Made by a program: the position numbers and the translations under genes. From Vibrio sinaloensis DSM 21326 (GTDB lineage Bacteria; Pseudomonadota; Gammaproteobacteria; Enterobacterales; Vibrionaceae), in the NCBI RefSeq assembly GCF_000189275.1, contig NZ_AEVT01000002.1:1-64000 (forward strand): DNA of 64,000 nucleotides. The letters are read 5' to 3'. This document shows positions 49,086-61,100 of this stretch, one piece after another. Numbering within the stretch: the stretch's first letter is position 1; every line of letters begins with the position of its first letter. Under the pieces are notes generated by a model, which worked only from the letters and a program-made list of their open reading frames with translations, searched no databases and was not told the origin of the DNA.

Positions 49086-51047
49086 CTATTTTTGTAGGTC
49101 GATTTGGTAAACCGCAAAACCAACATCATCAGTGCCAACGCGTTTCATTGGGTACTGACCTTTCTCTTCGATGAACTTCGCAGCTTTATCGCTTGGTGAA
49201 GTTTCAAAGCGGATGTCTAACTTCTTATCTGACTTGATTGGTGCAAATGTCCAGTTGTTGTCTGCACTTGGTGTGAATTCGCCTTTCTCATTACTTACAC
49301 GAGTGATGTAAGAAGCGATAACAGAACGGTTCTCATCTGGAGAGTCGAATGCAACAAACTCAGAACCAGTGCCTGGGAACTTGTTGCTGTATGCGCGGTA
49401 GTTGTTAGTTGCGATGATGAAGTCCTGCTTCATATCAATCGGCTTACCTTGGTAAGTCAAATTAACAATACGTTCAGCACCTTCATTGACCACTTTACAG
49501 TCACCATCGTATTTAGCCGGTGCTGTTACGTCGATTTGGTAGTTTAGTCCGTCGATAACATCGAAGTTATAGGTACGGAAGCCATCCCAATCAATTAAGC
49601 TTTGTGGGGCAGTGCTATTTACATCAATTTGTTTGAACTGACCAGCAGTACACTCTAGCCATTCCTTCACTTCTTTGCCTGTTACCTTCATAGCGACGAG
49701 GGTATTAGGGTAGAGGTAAAGGTCCGCTGCGTTACGGAAAGTAAGTTGGCCTGATTCTACTTCAGTGAAGTTCGCTGGATCATTTTTACGACCGCCTGCT
49801 TTGAATGGTGCCGCAGCAGAAAGTACTGGAATGTCAGAAAGGTCTGGGTCGCCTTGAATGAAGCGTTCAACATAATCTTTTTGCGCTAGGTTTACGATTT
49901 GCACGGTTGGATCATCTTGAACTAGGGCCAAGAAGCTATACATCACATCGTTGGCTTTACCAATTGGTTGGTTAACGAAGTCACGAGTACCTTTGTGATC
50001 GGCTTCTAGGACTTTCACCATTTCAGCATCGGCTTCAGCCAGTGATTTCTTCGCTTTTTTGTCATAGATAGGACGAGCTTCAGTTTGCCCTTTGACAACC
50101 GTCCATTTACCGTCTTGCTCTTTTAGTTCAAGGTCAATAACACCAACGTGGCTACCCCAGCGACCTGGCATGACCGCGGCAACACCATTAATTGTGCCGT
50201 TTTCATTGTCGACACCAGGAATGTTGTCGAAACCTTTACCTGGGAATACCGCGTGAGAGTGGCCGAATGCAATTGCATCAATACCTTCTACCTCAGATAG
50301 GTAGTAGGTCGAGTTTTCTGCACCGTGTTTGTACGGGTCCGCCGCAACACCTGAGTGAGGAATCGCTACGATAACGTCTGCTCCCTCTTTCTTCATCTGA
50401 GGAACAAGCTCTTGTGCGGTTTCTTTGATGTCTTTGGCGAACACTTTACCTTCTAAGTTCTTCTTATCCCAAACCATGATTTGTGGTGGAACGAAACCAA
50501 TGTAACCCACTTTGATTTGATGTTCAGTGCCATCGACGCCTTTGAATGTGTGAGACTTAATAATGTATGGCTTAAAGTAATGCTCACCCGTTTTCTTATC
50601 AAACACGTTCGCGCTGACGTATGGGAAGTCAGCATCATTGATAGTCTCTGCTAGGAAATCCAGACCGTAGTTAAACTCGTGGTTACCAATGTTACCGACA
50701 TCGTAGTTTAGTTGGTTCATCGCCTTGTAAACAGGGTGAACTTCACCGGCTTTGATGCCTTTCGATGCCATGTAGTCACCCATAGGGCTACCTTGGATAA
50801 GGTCACCATTATCAACGAGAACGCTGTTTTCTACTTCCGCGCGGGCTTGTTTAACTAAAGTAGCAGTACGAGTCAAACCGATCTTCTGGCTTGGCTTGTC
50901 TTTGTAGTAGTCATAATCCATGACGTTAGTATGGATATCTGTGGTTTCAACGATGCGTAGTTTGATCGTGTCAGCCATTGCTGGACCTGCCATTGTCAGC
51001 ATTCCGCCTAAGATAGCGAGAGAGAGGGGTTTCACTGCTACTTTCAT
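49086..51047 (-). CDS. cpdB: 2',3'-cyclic-nucleotide 2'-phosphodiesterase / 3'-nucleotidase
   Basis: Periplasmic bifunctional enzyme, 653 residues, that hydrolyses 2',3'-cyclic nucleotides from RNA decay and then 3'-nucleotides, letting the cell use external nucleotides. A signal peptide (1-25, cleavage after GPAMA) is followed by the metallophosphatase domain (about 28-340: [51 protein letters not shown]) and the 5'-nucleotidase C-terminal domain (about 370-600). The motif order and length match E. coli CpdB (647). Possible partner of the secreted nuclease Xds in scavenging nucleic acids. Confidence 0.94.
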   Translation of the reverse strand: MKVAVKPLSLAILGGMLTMAGPAMADTIKLRIVETTDIHTNVMDYDYYKDKPSQKIGLTRTATLVKQARAEVENSVLVDNGDLIQGSPMGDYMASKGIKAGEVHPVYKAMNQLNYDVGNIGNHEFNYGLDFLAETINDADFPYVSANVFDKKTGEHYFKPYIIKSHTFKGVDGTEHQIKVGYIGFVPPQIMVWDKKNLEGKVFAKDIKETAQELVPQMKKEGADVIVAIPHSGVAADPYKHGAENSTYYLSEVEGIDAIAFGHSHAVFPGKGFDNIPGVDNENGTINGVAAVMPGRWGSHVGVIDLELKEQDGKWTVVKGQTEARPIYDKKAKKSLAEADAEMVKVLEADHKGTRDFVNQPIGKANDVMYSFLALVQDDPTVQIVNLAQKDYVERFIQGDPDLSDIPVLSAAAPFKAGGRKNDPANFTEVESGQLTFRNAADLYLYPNTLVAMKVTGKEVKEWLECTAGQFKQIDVNSTAPQSLIDWDGFRTYNFDVIDGLNYQIDVTAPAKYDGDCKVVNEGAERIVNLTYQGKPIDMKQDFIIATNNYRAYSNKFPGTGSEFVAFDSPDENRSVIASYITRVSNEKGEFTPSADNNWTFAPIKSDKKLDIRFETSPSDKAAKFIEEKGQYPMKRVGTDDVGFAVYQIDLQK

Positions 51048-51309
51048 TTTTTAAGCTCCGATAGCATTTGTTAGGACGTTGCTTAATGTAACAAAATGCA
51101 ATGAAACAATTATTTCACTCCATAGCAAACTGTGATGTGAACCGGATACTTTATGGTGTTCTGCTGACAATATCCCAAATTTGCTCAAATTAACAACGGC
51201 AGAGATAACCGCTCTTATCAGTAATTGATATAAAAAATGAAATTTTAGAATTTCAGGTAATATGTATTGCCAGCCATAATGCCTTCATCAACACGGAAAG
51301 GATGACACT

Positions 51310-52167
51310 ATGGCGAGCAAGGATACGATTTCTCATTTTCCTCTGAGCAATCCACGCAAGCAAACCAACTTGAATACTATTGGCCATAGTGTTCTTGAAG
51401 CGGGGCAAGTCGCGCTCGTAGGTTCTGGGCCTGGAGATGTCGAGCTACTTACCCTTAAAGCGATGCGCTTTCTCCAGCAAGCAGATGTGGTTCTTTACGA
51501 CTACTTAGTGTCAGACGACATCATGGCTTTGGTTCCTAGTGACACAATTTTGGTCTGCGTAGGCAAGCGTGCTGGCCACCATAGTGTTCCTCAAGAGAAA
51601 ACCAATCAGTTATTGGTCGACTTTGCTAAGCAAGGACATCGTGTTGTGCGCATTAAAGGTGGCGATCCATTTATTTTTGGCCGTGGAGGCGAAGAGCTTG
51701 AAGTGCTCGCAGAGGCAGGCATTGCCTTCCATGTTGTGCCTGGTATTACCGCCGCAGCAGGAGCGACGGCTTATGCGGGGATCCCACTGACTCACCGTGA
51801 TTATGCGCAGTCGGCCATGTTCATCACGGGTCACCTAAAAGCTGAGAGTGATCAGATGGACTGGTCAACATTGGCACGTGGCAATCAGACCCTTGTTATC
51901 TACATGGGATTAATGAAGTCCGAATATATAGAAAGCCAATTGGTAACTCATGGTCGTAGCCCAGAGACACCGATCGCCATCATTGAGCGAGGGACTCAGT
52001 CCAGCCAAAGAATTTTTAAAGGTCAGCTAACTCAACTGGCTGAACTTGCTAAAGACGCGCAGTCGCCGTCGCTTATCGTCATTGGTGAAGTGGTATCGCT
52101 GTCAGACAAACTGGCTTGGTTTGAGCCTAAGCCTCAGTCACAACCTCAGCAACGCCAATTTGCATAA
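51310..52167 (+). CDS. cobA: uroporphyrinogen-III C-methyltransferase
   Basis: 285 residues. SAM-dependent enzyme that methylates uroporphyrinogen III at C2 and C7 to precorrin-2, which leads to sirohaem for sulfite and nitrite reductases. Family signatures: [15 protein letters not shown] near 37, [16 protein letters not shown] near 115, [20 protein letters not shown] near 140. It is a single-domain form; the CysG ferrochelatase/dehydrogenase domain is missing and must be supplied elsewhere. It leads the cysDNC cluster, linking sirohaem supply to sulfate reduction. Confidence 0.9.
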   Translation: MASKDTISHFPLSNPRKQTNLNTIGHSVLEAGQVALVGSGPGDVELLTLKAMRFLQQADVVLYDYLVSDDIMALVPSDTILVCVGKRAGHHSVPQEKTNQLLVDFAKQGHRVVRIKGGDPFIFGRGGEELEVLAEAGIAFHVVPGITAAAGATAYAGIPLTHRDYAQSAMFITGHLKAESDQMDWSTLARGNQTLVIYMGLMKSEYIESQLVTHGRSPETPIAIIERGTQSSQRIFKGQLTQLAELAKDAQSPSLIVIGEVVSLSDKLAWFEPKPQSQPQQRQFA

Positions 52168-52225
52168 CAAGATTAGATTTTTGATTAGTTAGAAGCTCAT
52201 AGAGAGCCGTAAAGGAAGCACTAAC

Positions 52226-53134
52226 ATGGACCAAGAACGTTTGACCCACCTTAAGCAACTTGAAGCGGAGAGTATTCATATCATCCGTGAAGTTGCTGCA
52301 GAGTTTGATAACCCTGTGATGATGTACTCCATTGGTAAAGATTCTTCAGTGATGCTGCATCTAGCACGTAAAGCCTTTTACCCAGGTAAGATTCCGTTCC
52401 CACTTTTACACGTGGATACGGACTGGAAATTCAAAGAGATGATTGAATTTCGCGATCGCACTGCTGAAAAGTATGGCTTCGAGCTTTTGGTACACAAGAA
52501 CCCAGAAGGTCTCGCGATGGGGTGTAGTCCTTTTGTGCACGGTTCATCTAAGCACACCGACATCATGAAAACACAAGGTTTGAAGCAGGCCCTGAATAAG
52601 TACGGTTTTGATGCTGCGTTTGGTGGTGCTCGTCGTGACGAAGAGAAATCCCGTGCTAAAGAGCGTGTTTACTCATTCCGCGATAAAAACCATACCTGGG
52701 ATCCGAAGAATCAGCGTCCTGAACTTTGGCGCACGTACAACGGCCAGATCAACAAAGGGGAAAGCATCCGAGTATTCCCATTGTCTAACTGGACTGAGCT
52801 AGATATCTGGCAATACATCTATTTAGAAAACATCGAAATCGTCCCTCTGTATTTGGCCGACAAGCGTCCTGTCGTTGAACGAGATGGCATGTTGATCATG
52901 GTTGATGATGACCGAATGAAGCTAGAGCCTGGAGAAGTGATCGAAGAGAAAAGTGTCCGTTTCCGTACTCTTGGTTGTTACCCACTAACCGGAGCCATTG
53001 AATCTGAAGCGAATACCCTGACTGGCATTATTGAAGAAATGTTGGTCGCGACCTCAAGTGAGCGTCAAGGGCGAGCGATCGACCATGATCAGTCTGGATC
53101 GATGGAATTGAAAAAACGCCAAGGTTACTTCTAA
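52226..53134 (+). CDS. cysD: sulfate adenylyltransferase subunit 2
   Basis: 302 residues. Makes adenosine 5'-phosphosulfate (APS) from sulfate and ATP together with the GTPase CysN. PP-loop-type ATP binding is seen in [16 protein letters not shown] near 36; other signatures include [13 protein letters not shown] near 60 and [16 protein letters not shown] near 132. AAAGGAAG precedes the ATG; it is 58 bases after cobA. Confidence 0.96.
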   Translation: MDQERLTHLKQLEAESIHIIREVAAEFDNPVMMYSIGKDSSVMLHLARKAFYPGKIPFPLLHVDTDWKFKEMIEFRDRTAEKYGFELLVHKNPEGLAMGCSPFVHGSSKHTDIMKTQGLKQALNKYGFDAAFGGARRDEEKSRAKERVYSFRDKNHTWDPKNQRPELWRTYNGQINKGESIRVFPLSNWTELDIWQYIYLENIEIVPLYLADKRPVVERDGMLIMVDDDRMKLEPGEVIEEKSVRFRTLGCYPLTGAIESEANTLTGIIEEMLVATSSERQGRAIDHDQSGSMELKKRQGYF

Positions 53135-53156
53135 TTAAGGATCTAAGGAAAGAAAC

Positions 53157-54584
53157 ATGAATAGCGCAGTAGAAGCTCAATTAGAAGAGCTAGGTATCGA
53201 GGGTTATCTAACCCAGCACCAATACAAATCATTACTTCGATTCTTGACGTGTGGTTCTGTCGATGATGGTAAGAGTACTCTTATTGGGCGTTTGCTCCAT
53301 GACTCAAAGCAGATCTATGAAGATCAGTTAGCCGCTGTCCACAATGATAGTCAACGTGTGGGGACGACCGGTGAGCGTCCAGACCTTGCTTTGCTGGTTG
53401 ACGGTTTACAAGCGGAGCGCGAGCAAGGCATCACCATTGATGTGGCGTACCGTTACTTTTCGACGCAAAAGCGTAAGTTCATCATTGCTGATACCCCAGG
53501 GCATGAGCAGTACACTCGAAATATGGCGACAGGTGCGTCAACGTGTGATCTGGCGGTGATCCTCATTGATGCACGTAAAGGTGTTCTGGATCAAACGCGT
53601 CGTCACTCGTTTATTTCTAACTTGTTAGGCCTTAAACATTTCATCGTCGCGGTCAACAAAATGGATCTTGTGGATTATTCACAAGAGCGTTTCGAAGAAA
53701 TTCGTGATGAATACCTAGAGTTCTCGAAAAACCTGCAAGGTGAAACCGATATTCAGATTATCCCGCTGTCAGCGTTAGAAGGTGACAATGTGGTTGAAGC
53801 AAGCCCAAGAATGACTTGGTTTGAAGGACCATCATTACTTGAGCTACTAGAGACTGTCGATGTAGACCAAGATAAGGCGGTGGGTGATTTCCGCTTCCCA
53901 GTCCAATACGTAAATCGCCCTAACCTCGATTTTCGAGGCTTCGCGGGCACCATTGCGTCGGGCAGTATTAAGGTGGGAGATAGCATCAAAGCACTGCCAT
54001 CAGGGAAAACCTCGAAAGTCGCACGTATTGTCACGTTTGATGGGGATCTTGAGCAAGCGCAAGCTGGTCTGGCGGTAACTCTTACATTGGAAGATGAAAT
54101 TGACATCAGCCGCGGTGACTTGATTGTGTTGGAGGACGCACAGGTTGAATCGAGCAACCACCTATTGGCCGATATTGTGTGGATGACAGAGCAGCCGCTG
54201 CAACCCGGTCGCGAGTATGACATTAAGATCGCGGGTAAAAAGACGGTAGGGCGAGTTGAAGCCATCCGCCACCAGTACGACATCAACAACCTTTCTAGCC
54301 ACAGTGCGGCAGAATTACCGCTCAACGGCATTGGTTTGTGTGAGCTTACGTTGATCGAATCTGTCGCACTCGATGGCTATCAAGCGTGTGCCGATACGGG
54401 TGGCTTTATCGTTATTGATCGTCTGACAAACGTGACGGTAGGCGCAGGCTTAGTGCGTGAAAGCCTGACTCAGGTAGAAACAAAGACAGGTGATATTTCT
54501 GCCTTTGAACTAGAGCTTAATGCTTTGGTCCGTAAACACTTCCCACACTGGGAAGCAAAAGACATCAGCCAGTTACTTAAGTAA
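53157..54584 (+). CDS. cysN: sulfate adenylyltransferase subunit 1 (GTPase)
   Basis: 475 residues. GTP hydrolysis by CysN drives APS formation by CysD. EF-Tu-like GTPase motifs are [14 protein letters not shown] near 34 (G1), [10 protein letters not shown] near 92 (G2), [12 protein letters not shown] near 111 (G3), NKMDLVD near 167 (G4); two beta-barrel domains follow. No APS-kinase domain is fused to it, which fits the separate cysC. Confidence 0.96.
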   Translation: MNSAVEAQLEELGIEGYLTQHQYKSLLRFLTCGSVDDGKSTLIGRLLHDSKQIYEDQLAAVHNDSQRVGTTGERPDLALLVDGLQAEREQGITIDVAYRYFSTQKRKFIIADTPGHEQYTRNMATGASTCDLAVILIDARKGVLDQTRRHSFISNLLGLKHFIVAVNKMDLVDYSQERFEEIRDEYLEFSKNLQGETDIQIIPLSALEGDNVVEASPRMTWFEGPSLLELLETVDVDQDKAVGDFRFPVQYVNRPNLDFRGFAGTIASGSIKVGDSIKALPSGKTSKVARIVTFDGDLEQAQAGLAVTLTLEDEIDISRGDLIVLEDAQVESSNHLLADIVWMTEQPLQPGREYDIKIAGKKTVGRVEAIRHQYDINNLSSHSAAELPLNGIGLCELTLIESVALDGYQACADTGGFIVIDRLTNVTVGAGLVRESLTQVETKTGDISAFELELNALVRKHFPHWEAKDISQLLK

Positions 54585-54608
54585 CTTGATAGCTGACAAG
54601 GAAGCGTT

Positions 54609-56333
54609 ATGTGGCAGCAGGGATTAGTGTTGGCATTGTTGTTAGGCATAGTGACATGCCTTCTGACAACACGAATTAAACCGAGTTTTATTTTTGCTGG
54701 AGCGGCATTCATTGCTTTTTTGGCCGGGATGATCGAGCTCGGCGAGGTGGCCACAAACTTCACTAACTCTTCCTTACTTACTTTGGTGCTGCTGATCCTT
54801 GCGTCAGCAGCGCTAGAGAAGACGCTACTCATTAGCTGGGTAAGTCGTTCTCTTTCCACTGGCCGTTTAGGCACGGTCGTCGCTAAGCTAGGTGTTTCTA
54901 CGGCGTTTCTCTCTTCGTTTACCAATAATACTGCGGTCGTCGTGTCGTTAATTGGTGCGATCAAACGTAACCAGCAGCATGCGCCTTCTAAGTTATTGAT
55001 CCCGCTCTCTTATGCGGCGATCTTAGGTGGAACACTGACGTTGATCGGCACTTCAACCAATTTGATCATTAATAGTTTTGTGGAAGATGCGGGCCTACCC
55101 AGTTTGGGCTTTTTTACCCCAACCATGATCGGCTTGTCGGTTTTGTTTGGTGGTATGCTGATCTTGATCCCGCTTAGTTATCTATTGCCCAATTACGACG
55201 ATCAAAGTCAGGATGACTTGCCTTATTTTCTTGAGGCAAGAGTCGAACCCGGTTCCCCTTTAGTTGGGCGCAGTATCAGCCAAAACAACCTAAGGGCTTT
55301 AAGAAAACTGTTTTTGGCTGAAGTGGTGCGAGATGGACAAACCATGCCTTCCGTTGAGCCAGACTTTATCCTGCAAGCTCGAGACAGGTTACTGTTTTGT
55401 GGTGATATCGAGAGCGTTGCAACACTGCAAGAAATTCAAGGTTTGACCTTATTTGGCCAACATCACCTCAATGGGCAAAACTTTGTAGAAGTCGTAGTCA
55501 GTTCATCAGCCACGTTCTGCAACAAGACGCTAAAATCGAGCCATTTCCGTGACCGATTTGATGCCGTTGTTGTGGCCATTCGTCGTGGTCATGAACGCCT
55601 TCAAGGTGGCTTGGGCAACATCGTATTGAACGCGGGCGATACTCTGGTACTTGTTCCGGGTAAGCGCTTTGAAGAGGAGAGACGGGCGCATCGTAAAGAA
55701 TTCGTCCTTATGAACGATCTTGATTCTAGCGCTCGTCTTGATGCGAATAAATCGGCAATGGTACTGGCTGGTTTTGCATCGGTCATTGCTTTAGCGTTGC
55801 TTGATTTGGTGCCTTTAATTAAAGGCTTATCGATATTTTTGCTGATCACTCTTCTAAGCGGTATTGTCCAGCTCAGTGAGCTGCGTCGTCGGTTTCCTAT
55901 CGACATCGTGGTGATCGTTGGTTCAGCTCTTTCTATTGCTCAGTTAATGCTTTCCTCAGGTCTATCAATGGCACTTGGGGAGATGTTCATTGAAGCTTTT
56001 AACGGCTGGGGGGTGTTTGGTGCCTTAGTGGCCACCTACCTACTCACTTTAGTTTTGACCGAACTGGTCACCAACAATGCCGCGGCTGCTCTGGCTTTTC
56101 CAATTGGTTATAGCATGGCGATCGGCTACGGGGTTGACCCGATGCCGTTTATTATGGCGGTATTGTTCGGCGCCAGCGCGAGTTTTATTTCACCTTACGG
56201 CTATCAAACTAATTTACTGGTTTACAGCGTAGGGAATTACAAAATAACCGATTACATCAGAGTGGGGATACCGTTATCTATCGTATATTCGGTGCTGGTA
56301 TTGGCATTGATTCCCCAGTTTTTCCCGTTTTAA
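54609..56333 (+). CDS. SLC13-type permease with two RCK-C domains, probable sulfate/anion transporter
   Basis: 574-residue membrane protein of the SLC13/DASS (divalent anion:Na+ symporter) superfamily. Two membrane halves (about 1-200 and 375-570) flank two soluble TrkA-C (RCK_C) domains (about 206-290 and 295-370). The inverted-repeat motifs SFTNNTAVVV near 103 and ELVTNNAAAALAFPIG near 483 carry the SNT/TNN-like sodium and anion binding signatures. Because it lies 24 bases after cysN and 12 before cysC, it probably imports sulfate for the pathway, but the substrate is inferred from context. Confidence 0.85.
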   Translation: MWQQGLVLALLLGIVTCLLTTRIKPSFIFAGAAFIAFLAGMIELGEVATNFTNSSLLTLVLLILASAALEKTLLISWVSRSLSTGRLGTVVAKLGVSTAFLSSFTNNTAVVVSLIGAIKRNQQHAPSKLLIPLSYAAILGGTLTLIGTSTNLIINSFVEDAGLPSLGFFTPTMIGLSVLFGGMLILIPLSYLLPNYDDQSQDDLPYFLEARVEPGSPLVGRSISQNNLRALRKLFLAEVVRDGQTMPSVEPDFILQARDRLLFCGDIESVATLQEIQGLTLFGQHHLNGQNFVEVVVSSSATFCNKTLKSSHFRDRFDAVVVAIRRGHERLQGGLGNIVLNAGDTLVLVPGKRFEEERRAHRKEFVLMNDLDSSARLDANKSAMVLAGFASVIALALLDLVPLIKGLSIFLLITLLSGIVQLSELRRRFPIDIVVIVGSALSIAQLMLSSGLSMALGEMFIEAFNGWGVFGALVATYLLTLVLTELVTNNAAAALAFPIGYSMAIGYGVDPMPFIMAVLFGASASFISPYGYQTNLLVYSVGNYKITDYIRVGIPLSIVYSVLVLALIPQFFPF

Positions 56334-56345
56334 AAGGACACAGTT

Positions 56346-56966
56346 ATGACAACGGAAACGCCAACCAAAGATGAAAACATCGTATGGCATCAACACTCTA
56401 TTGATAAACAATTTCGTGCCAAGCTTAAACAGCAAAAACCTGCTGTGTTGTGGTTTACAGGCTTATCGGGCGCCGGTAAGTCAACCGTGGCTGGTGCACT
56501 AGAAAATAAACTTGCTCAGCAGGGTTACCATACGTATTTGTTGGACGGGGATAATGTTCGTCATGGTCTGTGTAGTGATCTTGGTTTTTCTGAGCAGGAT
56601 CGCCGAGAGAATATTCGTCGGATAGGGGAGCTATCAAAACTGATGGCGGATGCTGGATTGATCGTATTATCTGCGTTTATTTCTCCTCACCGCACCGAGC
56701 GACAGCTTGTGCGTGATCTGTTACCAGACGGGGAGTTCATCGAAGTGTTTGTTAACACCTCGCTGGAAGTTTGCGAGCAACGCGATCCGAAAGGTTTATA
56801 CAAGAAGGCTCGTGCGGGGGAGATCCCAAATTTCACTGGTATTGACTCAGAGTATGAAGCGCCACTGAATCCTGAAATCGATTTATTGGCAGGCGAGAAA
56901 TCAATTGAAGCACTGGTGGACGACTGTTTGCAAGCGCTGAGAGACAGAAACATCATTGGCGAATAA
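56346..56966 (+). CDS. cysC: adenylylsulfate kinase
   Basis: 206 residues. Phosphorylates APS to PAPS for sulfate reduction. Walker A is [17 protein letters not shown] near 37; [15 protein letters not shown] near 70 and [14 protein letters not shown] near 114 are the APS-kinase signatures. The Ser residue phosphorylated as a catalytic intermediate in related enzymes falls in LIVLSAFIS near 108. Last gene of the cob-cys cluster. Confidence 0.96.
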   Translation: MTTETPTKDENIVWHQHSIDKQFRAKLKQQKPAVLWFTGLSGAGKSTVAGALENKLAQQGYHTYLLDGDNVRHGLCSDLGFSEQDRRENIRRIGELSKLMADAGLIVLSAFISPHRTERQLVRDLLPDGEFIEVFVNTSLEVCEQRDPKGLYKKARAGEIPNFTGIDSEYEAPLNPEIDLLAGEKSIEALVDDCLQALRDRNIIGE

Positions 56967-56968
56967 AC

Positions 56969-56997
56969 AAAAAAAGCTTCCAATCGGAAGCTTTTTT
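56969..56997. terminator. bidirectional terminator between cysC and cheX
   Basis: An 11-bp stem AAAAAGCTTCC/GGAAGCTTTTT around AATC with A and T runs on either side, so it can end transcripts from both converging genes. Confidence 0.92.
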
Positions 56998-57015
56998 ATT
57001 CACCGGAATCTCGAA

Positions 57016-57477
57016 TTACTCGAAGCAAATCTCGATGAAAGCATTACCCCATTGAGAGGAAAACGGCATGATAATGATCGAGCCTTCGCACTTATGGCGG
57101 ATGGTGTGCCCCTTACCTGAAACAACAACAGGTGTTGCCATATCGAAATCAAAGCCACTCTCAGCCAAGATACGTTTCGCACCACCCGTGACCATGTTAG
57201 TGATTTCACCAACCATGTCAGTCACTTCATCATTGAGGCCATTAGGGCGCTCACCAAGCATATTTTGCATGATTTCTAACGCGAGGCTCTCATCAAATGT
57301 AATAGACATAGAACCGCGGCTTTGCGGACCAACCATCCCTATTAAACCAGATACATCTCCACGTGCGATTTCATCTTTCTTAACACGAGGTTTCTGTGGC
57401 TTCAGCTCCAGAGAAGCCATCGTTTTTAGAACATTCATTAATGAGGCTAAAAACGGGTTTACAAATTCAGCGCGCAT
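57016..57477 (-). CDS. cheX: CheX-type chemotaxis phosphatase-like protein
   Basis: 153 residues, CheX/CheC-like fold. Members dephosphorylate CheY or similar response regulators with a conserved Glu-x-x-Asn pair; here GEITNMVTGGAK near 91 supplies it, with one such motif as in CheX. It begins with MRAEFVNPFLASLMNVLKTM, the CheX N-terminal helix. No other che gene is nearby, so it may act on another regulator, possibly the HD-GYP response regulator encoded a few kb away. It is 26 bases downstream of zur on the same strand and probably shares its transcript. Confidence 0.82.
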   Translation of the reverse strand: MRAEFVNPFLASLMNVLKTMASLELKPQKPRVKKDEIARGDVSGLIGMVGPQSRGSMSITFDESLALEIMQNMLGERPNGLNDEVTDMVGEITNMVTGGAKRILAESGFDFDMATPVVVSGKGHTIRHKCEGSIIIMPFSSQWGNAFIEICFE

Positions 57478-57503
57478 AACTTTCTTCTATATCTTCATTT
57501 CGC

Positions 57504-57953
57504 TTATTCAGAGGCGCAGTTTTTACACACACCATGAGACTCAATCACATGATTTGTGATGGTGAATCCATGTTCCTCTGCATTGTTGACTAACAAGGCT
57601 ACCAAACTATCATCTTGCAGTTCAATAACATTACTGCATTTATCACAGATAAGCATATGTGAATAATGCTTGTGAGCATTACACGAGCCACACTGGATAT
57701 AGCTATTGGTTGATTCAACTCGGTGGATGAACCCTTGCTCCATTAGAAAATCCAGTGCCCGATAAACAGTGGGTGGCTTCGCTTGAGGCTCAGTCTGTTT
57801 AAGCTCTTCGAGCAACTCATACGCACTCGAGGCCTTTGGGCTTGAGCAGATTAACTCGAAAACGCGTTTGCGTTGAGTGGTTAACCGTACTCCGCGAGTG
57901 GCACATATTTCTTCAATCTGTTTGACTAACTGTAGGCTCAAACTTTTCACCAT
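57504..57953 (-). CDS. zur: zinc uptake regulator Zur
   Basis: 149-residue Fur-family repressor that senses zinc and represses znuABC and zinc-free ribosomal protein genes. The winged helix covers about 15-80 (TTQRKRVFELI and PTVYRALDFLMEQGFIH); the structural zinc site uses two CxxC pairs, CGSC near 88-91 and CDKC near 103-106. The C-terminal CKNC is also Zur-like. E. coli Zur is 171 residues. The neighbours differ from Fur's usual flavodoxin linkage, favouring Zur, and dusA is the usual neighbour in V. cholerae. Confidence 0.9.
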   Translation of the reverse strand: MVKSLSLQLVKQIEEICATRGVRLTTQRKRVFELICSSPKASSAYELLEELKQTEPQAKPPTVYRALDFLMEQGFIHRVESTNSYIQCGSCNAHKHYSHMLICDKCSNVIELQDDSLVALLVNNAEEHGFTITNHVIESHGVCKNCASE

Positions 57954-58130
57954 TACTCATGGACATTTTTAATAATATACCATTTATTCGAGTTTATCGT
58001 TGTTCAGAAGGTAATTTATGATTGCGTCGTCAGTAAGTTACCGAGCTTATAACGATAACGAATTATCGGCTTATTGTGCTTAAGTTACTCTAACTTGAGT
58101 GAAAACGAAACCATATAAGTGATTGCTTTA

Positions 58131-61100
58131 TCAACTTTGTTTACTTGATAGCAATACTTCGCTCGCTTGGTCAAAATCAAACTCCTCTAAAGCATGAGAA
58201 ATTTGTCTGAATTGACCGGTATTTAAACCTAAGGCACTTCCCGAAGAGAGCGCATTGACCAATTCGATGGCTTGCGTGTCACTCTCTGCGAGTAATTGCT
58301 CAAGCTGACGGACCAACTTATCATCATACGCGTCATCTTGGCTCTGATTCATTTCTTCTGGCATAGACGGTAAACAAGAACCGATACGCTCAATCAGCAC
58401 TGTTAGCTCATCGACAACTTGCTGATGTAGTTTTTCGTTATCGAGGTCTCTCTCCAATTGCGCACACAAATCCTGTAGGTGATCGGCGCCTATATTGCCA
58501 GACACGCCTTTTAGGGAGTGAACGTTGCGTTTTCTGACCTGTTTATCGTCTAGGCTTAATGCAGATGCGACAGCTGAGCTGTCTCCATAGGTACTGGCGA
58601 AGCGCTGTAATAATTTCTGATAAAGCTGATTGTTGCCACTGGCACGAGTTAAGCCGGCTTGGGTATCAATCCCTTCAATGCTTGCTGTCGGACTATTCTG
58701 GCTGTGAGCTTGATGCACAAGCTGCTGTGGGTGTTGAGGGGTAATCCATTTTGCGAGCGTACTAAACATGCTACCCACATCAATGGGCTTAGCTATGATG
58801 TCATTCATCCCACTCGCTTGAGCTTTTTCTTTATCCCGTTCCATGACATTAGCGGTCATAGCAATGATGGGAATTTGGCTATTACCAAGCTGATGACGAA
58901 TATACTCGGTTGCCTCGTAGCCGTCCATAATCGGCATTTGGCAGTCCATTAAAATGCCATCAAACTCTTGAGTCTGGTATAGATCGACGGCTTGCTGACC
59001 ATTCTCAGCAATGGTGATATGTATCTGCTGACCTTCAAGTAATTCAGTGGCCAGTTCTTGGTTGATTTCGTTGTCTTCGACCAATAAAAGTTGAGCTCCT
59101 GCAAGTGATTGCACGTTGGCTAATTGCAGTTGCTCTTCGACTTCCCCACGGCTTAAACGCTCATTTTCTACCCCATAAAGCGCGATGATGGCATCGAAAA
59201 GGTGCGAAGCAGTAACCGGTTTGTCGAGCAGGCCAGGTAATTCGATGTGGCGTTTTTGTAAGGCTTCACTGAGCTCTTCTCTGCCATATGCTGTTAGCAT
59301 CAATACTTTAGGTTGCTGTACCGAGCTGAAGGCTTGCTGCATGGACTCAATAAGATCAATTCCATCTTTACCGGGCATTTGCCAGTCAGAGATTAATAAG
59401 TCAAAGGGAGCGCCATCAGAAGCCGCTGTCGTTAGTGCAGTGAGGGCGTCGTCGGCGTTGCTTACCTGTTGGCATTCCAGCTTGAGCGAAAGCAAGATGT
59501 CTTCAAGTATGATTCGGGCACTGGCATTGTCGTCGACGATCAGTACTTTCAGCTTGCCAATCTCTTTGGGTACCACAGTCTGCTCTTGTTTCAGGGCTTG
59601 GCTAATTTGAGTCTGAATCGTAAATGAAAATGTTGAGCCAACACCCGCTTCACTCTCGACTTGTATGTCGCCACCCATCAGTTGGCTCAGTTCTTTACTG
59701 ATTGCTAAGCCTAGCCCTGTACCACCGTATTTACGAGTTGTAGAGCTGTCTGCCTGGGTAAACTTACTGAATAGTTTCTGGGTTTGTTCTGGTGTCATTC
59801 CTATGCCGCTGTCGGACACTCTGAATTTAAGCCGGATGTTTTCACCGCTACGCTCGGCAACGGAGACGGTAATTTTGATTTCACCGCGCTCTGTAAACTT
59901 GACCGCGTTATTGGAAAGGTTAATTAGTACCTGTCCTAGACGCAGTGGATCACCAACCAAAGCGGTTGGCACATCCCTTTCAATGTGGATTAAGAGTTCA
60001 AGCCCACGCTCTGATGCTCTGAGTCCGACGAGATTGGAGATATTATCGAGGACGTTCTCCAATTGAAAATCGACCTGCTCGATATCGAGCTTCCCTGCTT
60101 CAATTTTTGAGAAGTCGAGGATGTCGTTGATTAAGCCCAGTAACGAATCCGCTGATAGCTTAACTTTGTGAATATAGTTGCGTTGTGCCTTGGTCAAGTC
60201 AGTTTTAAGTGCTAGGTAACTCATACCAATAATGGCATTCATCGGAGTGCGGATTTCGTGGCTCATATTCGCGAGGAAGTCTGATTTAGCACGATTAGCT
60301 GAGTTTGCTTCATCACGTGCTATGGCAAGTTTATTCGCAAAACGTTCAAGTGCAGCATGGGATTTGTTCGCCAGTAGCCCAAGCAGTAACAAGGTAATTA
60401 AGAAGATGCCACCACCGATGGCCATTTTGGTGGTGATGTTGCCAGAATCTTCAACAATCAATAGTTGGTTCTGGTAGATAGGCTCAATGCTTGCCTGAAG
60501 CTCTTGGTAACCTTGTGCGAGCTTCGCGATGTGTTGATGCTCTAACTCTCTTTGTTCAGTGAAGCGAGTAAAAAGCGCTAAGTAACCCTCTGAAGCCTGC
60601 ATTAATGCATCAATGTGGATTTGCTCCTCCTCGCTAGTGACCTGCTCATACAGGTTCTCTAGCATCATTAGGATCACAGTGAGTTTGTTTCGCACCGTCT
60701 GCGCGAGCATTTGCTGCTGTTCTGATTCCAGAGCCATGGCGTAGTCACGATCACTTTGTTGCGCTTCACTGATGTCGGTTTGCAACAATAACAAGCTCGA
60801 ACTAATAGCGAGCTTATCACTGATGGCCAGTTGGATGGAGGTCACTGCTTGCTGGGCAGCCTCTAAACGTGCTTTTTGATGAGTACGCAATGCGGTTGCG
60901 GCACGAATCAATTCATTGCTTGCCCGATCAACCTGAGCGGTAATGCTCGCTTTAAGTGGGTCGCCAATATTAGGCCAGCTACGCATCTGAACTAATGAGG
61001 TGCTGTAACGGTTGTAGGCATTGCGGATCTGGACAATTAACGTTTGGCTGGTGGAGTCTGTGGTTGATTCTGCCAGTTTATTGATGAGCTGCTGGGCTTT

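Noticed and set aside
53753..54331. 192-codon antisense frame across cysN
   Set aside because: Shadow of the cysN gene with no ribosome binding site and no family resemblance.
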